DNA of 64,000 nucleotides from an uncultured Oscillibacter sp. (GTDB lineage Bacteria > Bacillota > Clostridia > Oscillospirales > Oscillospiraceae): contig CAJTMG010000005.1 in NCBI GenBank assembly GCA_910577405.1, positions 11,130-75,129 on the forward strand, read 5' to 3'. Shown here piece after piece: positions 6,867-15,527 of this stretch. How positions within the stretch are numbered: the stretch's first letter is position 1; every line of letters starts with the position of its first letter. Below the pieces are notes generated by a model. The model was not told the DNA's origin and did no database searches. It saw only the letters and a list, made by a program, of their open reading frames with translations. Position numbers and translations under genes: made by a program.

Positions 6867-9392
6867 TTGGAGAAGAAGAGAAGGAATATATTGTCCGTGG
6901 CCGTGGGAATTCTGCTGGTGGTGGTGATATTGTCCACTGTGTGGCTTCTGTACAGCTCCCGGAACACATCGGAGAAGGCCGTTTACGACGTGAGCTGCCT
7001 CTATCTGGATGAACTGACCACCCAGCAGTCCCACCAGCTGACGGAGACCCTGCAAAGCTATATCCAACAGGTCCAGACCATTACCCAGACTTTGCAGGCG
7101 GCGGACTTCCAGACCCCGGAAAACCTGCGGATCTTCGCGGAACGCATGAAGGCTGTGAACCGCTTCGACCTCTTTGCCTTTGTGGACAAGGACGGGAACG
7201 TGCGGGCCGGAGAGGGCATCGAGAACCGCCGGTATGACTTTCTCGCCGGCGGACTGTCCCAGCCCCAGGCGTTTATCTCCCATCTCAGCAAGGAGGAGAA
7301 TCTGCTTCTGGTCTGCGTCCCTATCGACGGCTGGGAATTGGAGGGCAGCCCTCTGTCCGCGGCTGTCATGGGCGTCCGAGGCAGCTCCGTGTCCCGGCAT
7401 CTCTCCCTGGACCAGGAAAACAAGCGGTCCTTCAGCAACGTGGTCCTTCCCGACGGCAGCTATGTGATCCGCACGCCTCATGATCATCTGGAGACCTCCA
7501 GCAACGTTTTTGAAGCCCTGTCCAATTCTGCCGCGTTCGAGGGCGACGGTCTGAAACGCTGGCAGGAGGACCTTGCGGCGGGACGCTCCGGAATGGCCGC
7601 CTACCGTCTGCAAAACCTGCTCCATTATACATATTACAAGCCTGTGGAGGGTACCGACTGGTTTATTATGACCACCCTCCACTATGACCTGATCAGCGAC
7701 AATGTGGACGTGATCCGAACCACCCTCACCCGCAACAGCCTTTTGCAGCTCGTCCTGATTCTTCTGGTCATCGCCGCCCTGTTTGCCGTTTACCTCTCCA
7801 TGCAGGCCCGGAACCAGCGGCTTCAAATCGAGAAAATCCAGGCCGAGGAAAGCAGCCGGGCCAAGAGCACTTTCCTGTCCAATATGTCCCACGATATCCG
7901 AACGCCAATGAACGCCATCATCGGCTTTTCAAACCTGGCCCTGAAAAACGTGGCGGATACCGAGAAGGCCCGGGACTATCTGGGGAAAATTCTGGCCTCC
8001 AGCAGTCATTTGCTGGCGCTGATTAACGACGTGCTGGAAATGAGCCGGATCGAAAGCGGGAAAATTGAGCTGGATGAAACGCCCTGCAATCTTCCGGAGA
8101 TCCTCCATGAGCTGAACAGCATTATCCAGGGACAGGTGCAGAACAAACAGCAGGAGCTTTTGATGGACGCCCTGGACGTGGCCGACGAGGACGTATGGTG
8201 CGACAAGCTGCGTCTGAATCAGATCTTCCTGAATCTGCTGGGAAACGCCATCAAGTTCACCCCCGCCAAAGGCAAGATTTCCGTGCGCATCGAGCAAAAG
8301 CCCAGCACCCGGGAGGGCTGGGGGAATTATGTGCTGCGGGTAAAGGACAACGGCATCGGTATGTCGGCGGAATTCGCGAAAAAGGTCTTTTTGCCCTTTG
8401 AACGGGAACAGACGTCGACAGTCAGCGGCATACAGGGCACCGGTCTGGGGATGCCGATTACAAAGAACATCGTGGACCTGATGGGCGGGACCATTGAAGT
8501 GGAAACCGCGCCGGGTCAGGGCACGGAATTCATTATCGCGCTGCCTATGCGTCTTCAGGGGGAACGCCGGGAGCCGGAGCGCATTGCCAAATTGGAGGGC
8601 GTGCGCGCGCTGGTGGTGGACGACGATTTTGACGCCTGCGACGCCGCTACCCGGATACTGACCAAACTGGGGATGAAGCCGGAATGGACTATGTATGGAA
8701 AAGAGGCCATTATGCGGGCAAAGCAGTCCGTGGACCAGGGGGAACCTTTCGGGCTGTACCTGCTGGACTGGCGGCTCCCGGACCTGGGCGGTGTGGAGAT
8801 CGCCCGGCAGATACGGGAAATGGGTCAGGACGTTCCCATTCTGGCGGCCTCCGCCTACGACTGGAACGCCATTGAAGACCAGGCTCTTGACGCGGGAATC
8901 AGCGGCTTCTGCGAAAAACCCCTCTTCCTCTCCGACCTCCAGAATGCCCTGTCCAAGGCCATGGGGCAGCAGGTGGTCATTCCAAAAGAGCAGGACGGCG
9001 AACCTGAAGCCAAGTTCTCCGGCAAACGTCTGCTTCTGGTGGAGGACAACGACCTGAACCGGGAAATCGCCATAGAAATCCTGACAGAAGCGGGCTTCCA
9101 GGTGGACGAGGCCGCAAACGGAAAAGCCGCCGTGGAACGCATTCAGCCCGGCGGGCAGTACGACCTGATTCTGATGGATATCCAAATGCCCGTGATGGAC
9201 GGATACGCCGCGACTAGAGCCATCCGCGCCCTGACAGATCTCCCTATGTCCAACGTGCCCATCATCGCTATGACCGCCAACGCCTTCGAGGAAGACAAGA
9301 AGGCCGCCATTGCCGCTGGAATGAATGCCCATATCGCAAAGCCCCTCCATATCCCCACCCTCCTCAACACCCTCCGGGAGATCCTCCAGTAA
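6867..9392 (+). CDS. Hybrid sensor histidine kinase with two receiver domains
   Basis: 841 residues from TTG 6867, selected because GGGAAGGAGCG lies 7 nt upstream and the protein then begins with a Lys-rich stretch and membrane helix (about 8-28). The extracytoplasmic sensor (about 30-285) has a Cache-like look and is followed by a second helix (about 290-312). The kinase core has H342 in LSNMSHDIRTPMNAIIGF, NLLGNAIKF and a GTGLGM ATP lid. Receiver 1 has VVDDD and LLDWRLPDLGG; receiver 2 has LVEDNDLNRE, LILMDIQMPVMDG and a late AKPLH. No HPt domain is present, so phosphotransfer needs a separate protein. No response regulator lies adjacent. Ligand unknown. Confidence 0.92.
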   Translation: MEKKRRNILSVAVGILLVVVILSTVWLLYSSRNTSEKAVYDVSCLYLDELTTQQSHQLTETLQSYIQQVQTITQTLQAADFQTPENLRIFAERMKAVNRFDLFAFVDKDGNVRAGEGIENRRYDFLAGGLSQPQAFISHLSKEENLLLVCVPIDGWELEGSPLSAAVMGVRGSSVSRHLSLDQENKRSFSNVVLPDGSYVIRTPHDHLETSSNVFEALSNSAAFEGDGLKRWQEDLAAGRSGMAAYRLQNLLHYTYYKPVEGTDWFIMTTLHYDLISDNVDVIRTTLTRNSLLQLVLILLVIAALFAVYLSMQARNQRLQIEKIQAEESSRAKSTFLSNMSHDIRTPMNAIIGFSNLALKNVADTEKARDYLGKILASSSHLLALINDVLEMSRIESGKIELDETPCNLPEILHELNSIIQGQVQNKQQELLMDALDVADEDVWCDKLRLNQIFLNLLGNAIKFTPAKGKISVRIEQKPSTREGWGNYVLRVKDNGIGMSAEFAKKVFLPFEREQTSTVSGIQGTGLGMPITKNIVDLMGGTIEVETAPGQGTEFIIALPMRLQGERREPERIAKLEGVRALVVDDDFDACDAATRILTKLGMKPEWTMYGKEAIMRAKQSVDQGEPFGLYLLDWRLPDLGGVEIARQIREMGQDVPILAASAYDWNAIEDQALDAGISGFCEKPLFLSDLQNALSKAMGQQVVIPKEQDGEPEAKFSGKRLLLVEDNDLNREIAIEILTEAGFQVDEAANGKAAVERIQPGGQYDLILMDIQMPVMDGYAATRAIRALTDLPMSNVPIIAMTANAFEEDKKAAIAAGMNAHIAKPLHIPTLLNTLREILQ

Positions 9393-9456
9393 CCCGAACC
9401 AACACAATCATTCCTCATTCCCACCCGCTGTCTCCTATCTCTTATCTCACATCTCA

Positions 9457-9498
9457 AAAAAGTCCTCTGCCGGGCCAGTTGTCGGGCAGAGGACTTTT
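9457..9498. terminator. Bidirectional intrinsic terminator between convergent genes
   Basis: AAGTCCTCTGCC pairs perfectly with GGCAGAGGACTT, with T-rich tracts on the 3' side in both directions. It serves the hybrid kinase (+) and ileS (-). Confidence 0.9.
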
Positions 9499-9516
9499 CT
9501 TTATGATTTTACAAAA

Positions 9517-12282
9517 TCAGAATTGGGGGAGTTTCGCAACCACAGCGGCGCAGCGGGGGCAGAGCGTGGGATGGGCCGCGTCGGAACCAACTTCGGGGGA
9601 CTGTTTCCAGCAGCGTTCACACTTGGCGCCTTCGGCAGGGGAAATTTCCACTTTCATCTCCGTCCTGCCAGTTCCAAGACGCTCCGCCTGGGACACGATC
9701 AGCAGGTCGGCAAGCTCCGCGGCGTTCCAGTCTCCCAATTCCGCGGGGGCGTCCGTCAGGGTCACCTTTGCTTCCAGACTCTTGCCAATCTTCTTCCCGG
9801 CGCGGGCGGTTTCCAGCTCGGCATTCACAGCGTCCCGGACCTTTACAATGCAGTCCCATTTCTTCATGCTCTCCCCGTCCAGAGCGCAGTCCGTCAGGGG
9901 CTGGTACATATCGTTGAAGAGGACGTTCCGGGCATCGTCACCGTCACGGTGGGGCATGGCCTGCCAGATTTCGTCGCAGGTAAAGCAGAGGATCGGGGCC
10001 ATGATGCGGGTCATTGCGTCCAGAATCAGGAAGAGGGCGGTCTGGGCGCTGCGGCGGGATGGGCCGTCTTTTTCGTCGCAGTACAGGCGGTCCTTGATGA
10101 TATCCAGATAGAAATTGGACATCTCCACCACGCAGAAATCATTCACGGCATGGGTGACGGTCAGGAATTCGTACTCGTCGTAGCCCTTGAAGCACTTCTC
10201 AATCAGGGCGTTCAGGCGGGTGACGGCCCAGCGGTCCAGTTCCTGCATTTCTGCGGGGGGCGTGAGATTGTTGGGGTCAAAGCCGTCCAGATTGCCCAGG
10301 CAGTAGCGGGCGGTGTTGCGGAATTTCAGGTAGTTCTGGGCAAGCTGCTTGAAAATTTTATGGGAGCAGCGGACGTCGGCATGATAATCACTGTTGGCCG
10401 CCCAGAGCCGGAGGATATCCGCGCCGTATTGGTCGATCACCTCAGCGGGGTCCATACCGTTGCCCGCAGATTTGTGCATAGCCTTGCCCTCGCCGTCCAC
10501 GGTCCAGCCATGGGTGACGCACTCCTTGAACGGCGCGCCCCGTCCCAAGGCCCCGACAGAGGTCAGCAAAGCGCTCTGGAACCAGCCGCGGTACTGGTCC
10601 AGCCCTTCCAGATACATGGTAGCGGGCCAGAATCCCTGATCCTTCTGCATGGCGGCAAAGTGGCTGGAACCGGAGTCAAACCAGCCGTCAAGGGTGTCGT
10701 TCTCCTGCTCGAAGCCGCTGTTCTTTCCGCAGTGGGGGCAGGTGAAGCCGTCGGGAAGGATTTCAGCGGCGGACTTCTCAAACCAGGCGTTGGAGCCTTC
10801 CTTGGCAAACAAAGCGGAAATGGCCTGAATGGTCTCGTCCGTTACCACCGGCTTGCCGCAGTCCTTGCAGTAGAACACGGGAATGGGCAGTCCCCAGCGG
10901 CGCTGACGGCTGATGCACCAATCTGTCCGCTCGCGAATCATGGACTTCATCCGGTCAATGCCCCATTTCGGCACCCAGCGGACCTCGTCGGCAGCGGCGC
11001 AGGCTTCTTCCTTGAAGGATTCCACAGAGCAGAACCATTGGGGCGTGGCGCGGAAGATGATGGGATTCTTGCAGCGCCAGCAGTGGGGGTAGCTGTGAAT
11101 GATGTCCTCCGACGCGAAGAGCATCCCGCTTTCCTTCATGTCGTTCAGAATCACGGGATTGGACTTCTCGACGAACATTCCCGCGTACTTCCCGGCGTAG
11201 TCCGTATGCTTGCCCTGGTCGTCCACGGGAACCACCATTTCCATCCCGTAACGCTTGCAGGTCTGATAGTCGTCCGCGCCGAAGCCGGGGGCCGTGTGGA
11301 CGCAGCCGGTACCGGAATCCATGGTGACGTAATCCGCCAGCAGCAGCCGGGAGGTCTTGGGCAGGAAGGGATGGTCCGCCAGCATATTTTCGAAGAAGCT
11401 GCCCGGATGGGTCCCGGCAATCTCCCAGCTCTCGAAGCCGCCCAGTCCCATGACCTTTTCCGTCAGGGCCTCGGCCATAATGAAGCAGTCGCCGTTAGAG
11501 GCCTTCACTACCGCGTAGCTCTCGTTGGGATGCAGCGCAATGGCCAGGTTGCCGGGGAGGGTCCAGATGGTCGTTGTCCAAATCACGAAAAACAGCCTGC
11601 TCTTGTCAAAGCCGGACAGCTTGCCCAGGTCGTCGTGCATGGGGAATTTGACATAGACCGTGGTGCAGGGGTCGTCCTTGTACTCGATTTCAGCTTCCGC
11701 AAGGGCAGTCTCATCATGGGGGCACCAGTAGACGGGCTTCAGTCCCTTGTAAATATAGCCCTTCTTGTACATCTCGCCGAAGACCTTGACTTCCTCCGCC
11801 TCAAAGCCCGGGTCCATGGTCAGATAGGGATGCTCCCAGTCGCCTACCACGCCGATGCGCTTGAAGGCTTCCATCTGCACGCCTACATAATGCTTCGCAA
11901 AGTCACGGCAGGCGGAACGGAATTCAGGCACGCTCATAGCTTTCCGGTCCAGCTTGTTCTGCTTGATGATGGCGGATTCAATGGGCATACCGTGGTTGTC
12001 CCAGCCGGGAATATAGGGCGTGCAATAGCCCCGCATGGCGTAGGAACGGGTGATGATATCCTTGAGGGCCTTGTTCATGGCGGTGCCCATATGAATGGAA
12101 CCGTTGGAAAAGGGAGGGCCGTCGTGGAGGCTGAACAGGGGCTTGCCTTCGTTCTTTTTCAGCAGCTCGTTGTAGACGTCCTCGTCTTCCCATCGTTTGA
12201 GCATTTCCGGCTCTCTCTTGGGCAGTCCCGCACGCATGGGAAAGCTGGTCTTGGGCAGATTAATGGTCTTGTTGTAGTCCAT
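9517..12282 (-). CDS. ileS: Isoleucyl-tRNA synthetase
   Basis: 921 residues from the ATG at 12282, with GCAGGAGGTAC about 9 nt upstream. It charges tRNA-Ile with isoleucine and edits misactivated valine. The class I HIGH-type signature appears as HDGPPFSNGSIHMG, and the KMSKS loop is the clostridial variant AMHKSAGN. The C-terminal end holds a zinc-binding motif CERCWKQ...CPRC, typical of the bacterial type 1 enzyme, and length is normal. It is the last gene of a four-gene minus-strand set behind a T-box leader whose specifier reads as ATC (Ile), so expression should rise when uncharged tRNA-Ile accumulates. Three small genes separate leader and synthetase, which is unusual. Confidence 0.97.
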   Translation of the reverse strand: MDYNKTINLPKTSFPMRAGLPKREPEMLKRWEDEDVYNELLKKNEGKPLFSLHDGPPFSNGSIHMGTAMNKALKDIITRSYAMRGYCTPYIPGWDNHGMPIESAIIKQNKLDRKAMSVPEFRSACRDFAKHYVGVQMEAFKRIGVVGDWEHPYLTMDPGFEAEEVKVFGEMYKKGYIYKGLKPVYWCPHDETALAEAEIEYKDDPCTTVYVKFPMHDDLGKLSGFDKSRLFFVIWTTTIWTLPGNLAIALHPNESYAVVKASNGDCFIMAEALTEKVMGLGGFESWEIAGTHPGSFFENMLADHPFLPKTSRLLLADYVTMDSGTGCVHTAPGFGADDYQTCKRYGMEMVVPVDDQGKHTDYAGKYAGMFVEKSNPVILNDMKESGMLFASEDIIHSYPHCWRCKNPIIFRATPQWFCSVESFKEEACAAADEVRWVPKWGIDRMKSMIRERTDWCISRQRRWGLPIPVFYCKDCGKPVVTDETIQAISALFAKEGSNAWFEKSAAEILPDGFTCPHCGKNSGFEQENDTLDGWFDSGSSHFAAMQKDQGFWPATMYLEGLDQYRGWFQSALLTSVGALGRGAPFKECVTHGWTVDGEGKAMHKSAGNGMDPAEVIDQYGADILRLWAANSDYHADVRCSHKIFKQLAQNYLKFRNTARYCLGNLDGFDPNNLTPPAEMQELDRWAVTRLNALIEKCFKGYDEYEFLTVTHAVNDFCVVEMSNFYLDIIKDRLYCDEKDGPSRRSAQTALFLILDAMTRIMAPILCFTCDEIWQAMPHRDGDDARNVLFNDMYQPLTDCALDGESMKKWDCIVKVRDAVNAELETARAGKKIGKSLEAKVTLTDAPAELGDWNAAELADLLIVSQAERLGTGRTEMKVEISPAEGAKCERCWKQSPEVGSDAAHPTLCPRCAAVVAKLPQF

Positions 12283-12307
12283 TGGATGTGTACCTCCTGC
12301 AAAAAAT

Positions 12308-12559
12308 TTATTTCTTTGATTTCTCAATCAATTGACCGGAAAAGCAGACCGCTCCGCAGTCCCGGCAGAGCATGGCCCCGGGGAACGACGGAAACGGGTC
12401 CCGCAGGAAAACCGACGGCGCATCTTCATCCAGAGGCCCGATTTCCACCTGATCACTGGGTCCTTTGAAAAAACGCAGCTCCTCCTGAGTCCAGAAGGGG
12501 TATTTATGCGTATGCAGTGTTCCCTCTTCCATAGGGCGGCCGCATTTGGGGCAGTTCAT
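12308..12559 (-). CDS. Small zinc-ribbon protein (DUF6487-like)
   Basis: 83 residues from the second ATG (12559), which has TAGGAGA at good spacing; an ATG two codons earlier is too close to that site. Paired knuckles MNCPKCG at the start and LCRDCG near residue 69 suggest one bound zinc. The middle has Trp/Phe-rich β-strand-like sequence. Proteins of this look are widespread and uncharacterised in clostridia. It lies 25 bp upstream of ileS and 10 bp downstream of the previous gene, so it is almost surely cotranscribed under the isoleucine T-box. Confidence 0.8.
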   Translation of the reverse strand: MNCPKCGRPMEEGTLHTHKYPFWTQEELRFFKGPSDQVEIGPLDEDAPSVFLRDPFPSFPGAMLCRDCGAVCFSGQLIEKSKK

Positions 12560-12569
12560 AACCATTCTC

Positions 12570-13124
12570 CTACATATAGTATACCGTGTGCCATTTCGGG
12601 TCGTTGGAATGCCGGAACGCAGCCTTGTCAATTTTCCAGCCGCCGCCGTCCGGACGAAGCTCAAACCGGGTGTCCATGCCAAGCACGCCGCCGGGTACGA
12701 TCACAATTGCTTTCGACGGGCTTTTCATGGTGAACGTTACTGTACCCTCCTGATTCAGTCCCGAAAAATCCGCCGGGTCGCCCATGCTCTGGCAGCAGTC
12801 CCGCCGCGCCGCAAGGAATTTTTCCGTGCAATGAGGGTCCAGCAAGGCATGATAGCGGTCCCGGTACTCCTGCCACAGCGCGTCCATATCCGGATGGGCT
12901 TCCGTGGAATATAACCCGCCCGGCCTGCTCTTCCGTAATCTGACGCTCCGGCTGTGCATTTCCTCTTCCAGCCCGCAGAGACGGCGTAAAAGTTCTATCA
13001 AAGGCGGCAGGATCTCCCCGGCCATGGACTGGAATTTCTCCGGCGTGTCCTGAAAGTCGATGTGCAGCTCCGGCGGGGCGTTCTTCTCCGGATGCTTCCG
13101 CGCTTCCTTTGCCGCCCGGTTCAT
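12570..13124 (-). CDS. Uncharacterised protein, possibly NTF2-like
   Basis: 184 residues from ATG 13124, with TGGAGGAAATACC in front. The N-terminus is charged. The centre is helical (EILPPLIELLRRLCGLEEEMHS), and the C-terminal third looks like alternating strands ending in GWKIDKAAFRHS...KWHTVYYM. That end resembles the last strands of NTF2-like or immunity-type folds, but I cannot confirm it. No signal peptide or membrane segment. It is cotranscribed with its neighbours in the T-box operon. Confidence 0.75.
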   Translation of the reverse strand: MNRAAKEARKHPEKNAPPELHIDFQDTPEKFQSMAGEILPPLIELLRRLCGLEEEMHSRSVRLRKSRPGGLYSTEAHPDMDALWQEYRDRYHALLDPHCTEKFLAARRDCCQSMGDPADFSGLNQEGTVTFTMKSPSKAIVIVPGGVLGMDTRFELRPDGGGWKIDKAAFRHSNDPKWHTVYYM

Positions 13125-13184
13125 GGTATTTCCTCCATTGCGGACGGACAACGTTTTCTGTGCAGGTCCATTGTCAGTCTCCTT

Positions 13185-13952
13185 TCAGCGATCAAGCAGG
13201 GCCATCTGGCTGCGGTCGAAAAATCGCGGCGTCAGACCCATTTCCCAGAGTTCAAAGCGGGGCCGGAAGGGGTTCTCTATCGGCGGATGTTCCGTCATGG
13301 GCCAGAGCAGGGCGTAGGAGAGAAAATAGTCGTTGTTGATATGGTAAAGGGCTTCACTGAACAGGGACGCCAGTTCGCCGCAGTTCCCTTGATACGGCAG
13401 GTCCGCAAACCAGTCCCCCAGCTCGTCGCGTATCTGTAAATCCGGCAGGTATGGCTTTCCGTGGACAAACGCCTGATGAATTTTCTCATCCATGCTTCTT
13501 GCCTCCTGTCCGGTCAGAAGCAGCACTCCGCCCCTTGGCTCTACCGGGGACGGCTCTCGGAACACCTCCTCATAGACCTGACAGATTGCCCGGAGATAGC
13601 GTTTTGCGGTCTTGACGGCCTTCTCCTGGTCCGCTTTCGTGAACCTGGCGAAGAAATAGCCTGCATACGCGACGCCGCCGTCGGGAAGGGGAAGTTCGGC
13701 GGTATCCTCTGCGGCCTTGTCGATTTCCAGAAGGCCCTCCAGCAGCTCCAGGCCCGGTTCGCCGTAGAGGGACAGCAGGGGCCGCAGATGCTCCAGATTC
13801 CCGCCCCGCAGCTCCTGGATCAGAAAGGGCGGGACGGCCTCCTGCTCCAGGCCGTACTCGTGCTCGGAAAAGATTTCCCATAGCATCGGGTCCGCTTCCA
13901 GGATTGGCAGCCAGTTCTCCGGCAGATATTCCCGGCATTCGTCTCTTGTCAT
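13185..13952 (-). CDS. Uncharacterised cytosolic protein, first gene of the ileS T-box operon
   Basis: 255 residues from ATG 13952, with AAAGGGGGATC upstream; an upstream extension in the frame would overlap the T-box terminator. It is acidic and rich in Leu/Glu, predominantly helical, with PLLSLYGEPGLELLEGLLEIDKAAE and a later NCGELASLFSEALYHINNDYFLSYALLWP segment. It has no signal peptide or evident membrane helix. I do not recognise a family. It begins about 20 bp after the T-box terminator and so is the gene directly governed by that leader. Confidence 0.75.
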   Translation of the reverse strand: MTRDECREYLPENWLPILEADPMLWEIFSEHEYGLEQEAVPPFLIQELRGGNLEHLRPLLSLYGEPGLELLEGLLEIDKAAEDTAELPLPDGGVAYAGYFFARFTKADQEKAVKTAKRYLRAICQVYEEVFREPSPVEPRGGVLLLTGQEARSMDEKIHQAFVHGKPYLPDLQIRDELGDWFADLPYQGNCGELASLFSEALYHINNDYFLSYALLWPMTEHPPIENPFRPRFELWEMGLTPRFFDRSQMALLDR

Positions 13953-13973
13953 GGCATGATCCCCCTTTCCCCA

Positions 13974-14254
13974 AAAATAAAACGCCCCGCCTCCCGAAAG
14001 AGACGAAGACGCATACACGCTCCGCGTTACCACTCTTCTTGCCGCATACTTACGCACACAGCCCCTTATGCCCGCAGTCACAGGCCGACGGTATAACGCC
14101 CGTCACACGTCCACGCCTACTCGCATCGTCTTTCAGCAGGAGGCTCCAAGGGGATATTCGCCGCAGTTTTCCCACCGCCTTGCACCAACCGGCGGTTCTC
14201 TTCGCGGAACGGCTGAGGCTACTCGTCCTTATCCACGCCATGCTTTTTCGTTTG
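13974..14254 (-). promoter_or_regulatory. T-box riboswitch leader, apparent specifier ATC (Ile)
   Basis: On the minus strand the hallmarks appear in order: GACGAGTAGC; GAGAACCGCCGGTTGGTG in the distal stem I; GAATATCCCCTTGG, where ATC occupies the specifier position; CTGAAAGACGATGCGAGTAGG; stem III; the T-box AGAGTGGTAACGCGG; and a terminator hairpin followed by GGGGCGTTTTATTTTT. It binds uncharged tRNA and antiterminates. Isoleucine specificity agrees with ileS at the end of the operon. The antiterminator consensus GTGGTACCGCG is altered to GTGGTAACGCG. Confidence 0.88.
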
Positions 14255-14260
14255 CTTTTT

Positions 14261-14288
14261 ATCATATCACGATTTTTCGGTTTGTCAA
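14261..14288 (-). promoter_or_regulatory. Sigma-A promoter of the T-box/ileS operon
   Basis: Minus strand: TTGACA (14283-14288), 16-bp spacer, TATGAT (14261-14266), immediately upstream of the T-box leader. Confidence 0.85.
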
Positions 14289-14376
14289 CTAGAAATCTGC
14301 CGAAAACCACAGATTCCCACGATTACAGGACCATACGGCGTTTTTCCGCTTCCTTTCCCGAACAGAGGAAGATCGT

Positions 14377-14844
14377 TCAGTTCCCGGTCCCGCGGTACTG
14401 AATCCGGATGTTCCTAAGCTGATAACCGGTTTTGAACGCTTTTTCTGTCTCCGCCTGTATCACGTACTCTTTCACGCTGTCGTACCCGGACGGAATTCTG
14501 CCCTTTACCCGTTCCTCTTTCCCTGCAAATACACAGTCTTTCAGTTCCAGCACCAGCGCCGCAATCAGTTCGGGAAGCCCTTCGTCTATGGTTCCCTCAT
14601 ATACAATTTCGCCGTAAGTATCAGAAGAGGTCAAGGCGTTCCGGCAGGCGTCAAAGATGAAGCATTCATTACACCAGTACAGGCGAACGGAATCGGTCCC
14701 GTACAGGGTGAAGAAAAAATCCTCCCGGTCCCCGTCCAGCAGTATGGTCACAAAATCGTCCCGGTCATGCTCAATCCGGAACGCATCCCCGAACGCCGGG
14801 CGCAGAAGTTTTCCGTACCATTCCTCAAGCTCCTGAATTTCCAT
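14377..14844 (-). CDS. Uncharacterised protein
   Basis: 155 residues from ATG 14844, with TTGGAGGG just upstream; an ATG four codons earlier overlaps that site. It has mixed α/β character with many aromatic and acidic residues (DDFVTILLDGDREDFFFTLYG, YWCNECFIFDACRN) and no membrane segment. No family recognised. Its 3' end lies about 90 bp from the T-box promoter. It may be cotranscribed with the small gene at 14890-15069, 45 bp upstream. Confidence 0.65.
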   Translation of the reverse strand: MEIQELEEWYGKLLRPAFGDAFRIEHDRDDFVTILLDGDREDFFFTLYGTDSVRLYWCNECFIFDACRNALTSSDTYGEIVYEGTIDEGLPELIAALVLELKDCVFAGKEERVKGRIPSGYDSVKEYVIQAETEKAFKTGYQLRNIRIQYRGTGN

Positions 14845-14889
14845 ACAGCCCTCCAACCAAACAATCCCTGATTCCCAACGCCCTGTTTC

Positions 14890-15069
14890 TCATTGATAAC
14901 GATATCCCTGTTCGGTGTAATGGTCGATGCAGCTCTGAAACAGCTCCCGGCTTTGGAAGGACAGCAGCTCCCAGGTCCCGTCCGGCACCGGATGGAAGGA
15001 CACCACACGGCGTTCGGTATCCACCCACAGCCGCCATACGCTTTTCTTTTCCTTCTTTCTTCTGGCCAC
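14890..15069 (-). CDS. Small basic protein under XRE-type operators
   Basis: 59 residues from GTG 15069, with AAGAGGGAT upstream. A longer frame beginning at TTG 15129 is rejected because that TTG is part of the promoter's -35. The sequence starts RRKKEKKSVWRLWVD and ends with ELFQSCIDHYTEQGYRYQ, a short mixed fold of unknown function. Its promoter overlaps both palindromic boxes between it and the divergent XRE gene, so that regulator very likely controls it. Confidence 0.6.
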   Translation of the reverse strand: MARRKKEKKSVWRLWVDTERRVVSFHPVPDGTWELLSFQSRELFQSCIDHYTEQGYRYQ

Positions 15070-15100
15070 GGTATCCCTCTTTCTTTTTGAAGTCTTTTCT

Positions 15101-15145
15101 ATTCTATGCGATTTTCGTATAAAAATCAATATGCAATTTTCGCAT
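15101..15145 (-). promoter_or_regulatory. Promoter overlapped by two operator-like boxes
   Basis: Minus-strand promoter TTGATT (15124-15129), 17-bp spacer, TAGAAT (15101-15106). Two near-identical dyads, ATGCGATTTTCGTAT (15106-15120) and ATGCAATTTTCGCAT (15131-15145), sit 25 bp apart, one in the spacer and one just upstream of the -35. This is the expected layout for repression by the divergent XRE protein. Confidence 0.7.
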
Positions 15146-15190
15146 ATCCTAAAATACAGCCAAAAAGAAAGCGGGAAGGATTGATCTGAT

Positions 15191-15403
15191 ATGTATCAAC
15201 GTTTGAGAGATTTGCGGGAGGACAGGGATCTGCCTCAAAGGTGTCTGGCGGAACTGCTTCACGTCTCTCAAGCCACCTATTCCCGTTACGAAAGCGGCGC
15301 GCTCGATATCCCCAGCGGCGCTCTGATCTCCCTGGCGCGCTTTTATCAAACCAGCGTTGACTACCTCCTGGGCCTGACCGACTGCCCCCAGCCCTATGGG
15401 TGA
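15191..15403 (+). CDS. XRE-family helix-turn-helix regulator
   Basis: 70 residues from ATG 15191, with GGGAAGGA upstream. The whole protein is one Cro/cI-type domain: RLRDLREDRDLPQRCLAELL, the recognition region VSQATYSRYESGALDIPSG, then SLARFYQTSVDYLLGLTD. There is no ligand or oligomerisation domain. It is divergent from the small gene at 14890 across two matching dyad operators, so autoregulation and control of that neighbour are likely. Confidence 0.92.
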   Translation: MYQRLRDLREDRDLPQRCLAELLHVSQATYSRYESGALDIPSGALISLARFYQTSVDYLLGLTDCPQPYG

Positions 15404-15456
15404 ATCTGGAGCCGGGCAATTTTTTGCGGGCCGGGTTTTTCTCCCTGAATATAAAA

Positions 15457-15484
15457 CCGCCTCCGGAAGAAGACCCGGAGACGG
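15457..15484 (-). terminator. Intrinsic terminator
   Basis: Minus strand: CCGTCTCCGG pairs with CCGGAGGCGG and is followed by TTTTATATT. It ends the transcript of the gene at 15528-15872. Confidence 0.8.
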
Positions 15485-15527
15485 AAAACTGACCCGACCC
15501 ATACAGCGGGCGGATTATCTGTTTGTA

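Noticed and set aside
9325..12468. 1047-codon open frame on the plus strand
   Set aside because: It is the antisense shadow of ileS, caused by high GC; no start signals or recognisable protein.
14890..15129. Longer start (TTG 15129) for the small basic protein
   Set aside because: That TTG is part of the promoter -35; the GTG at 15069 has a ribosome site.
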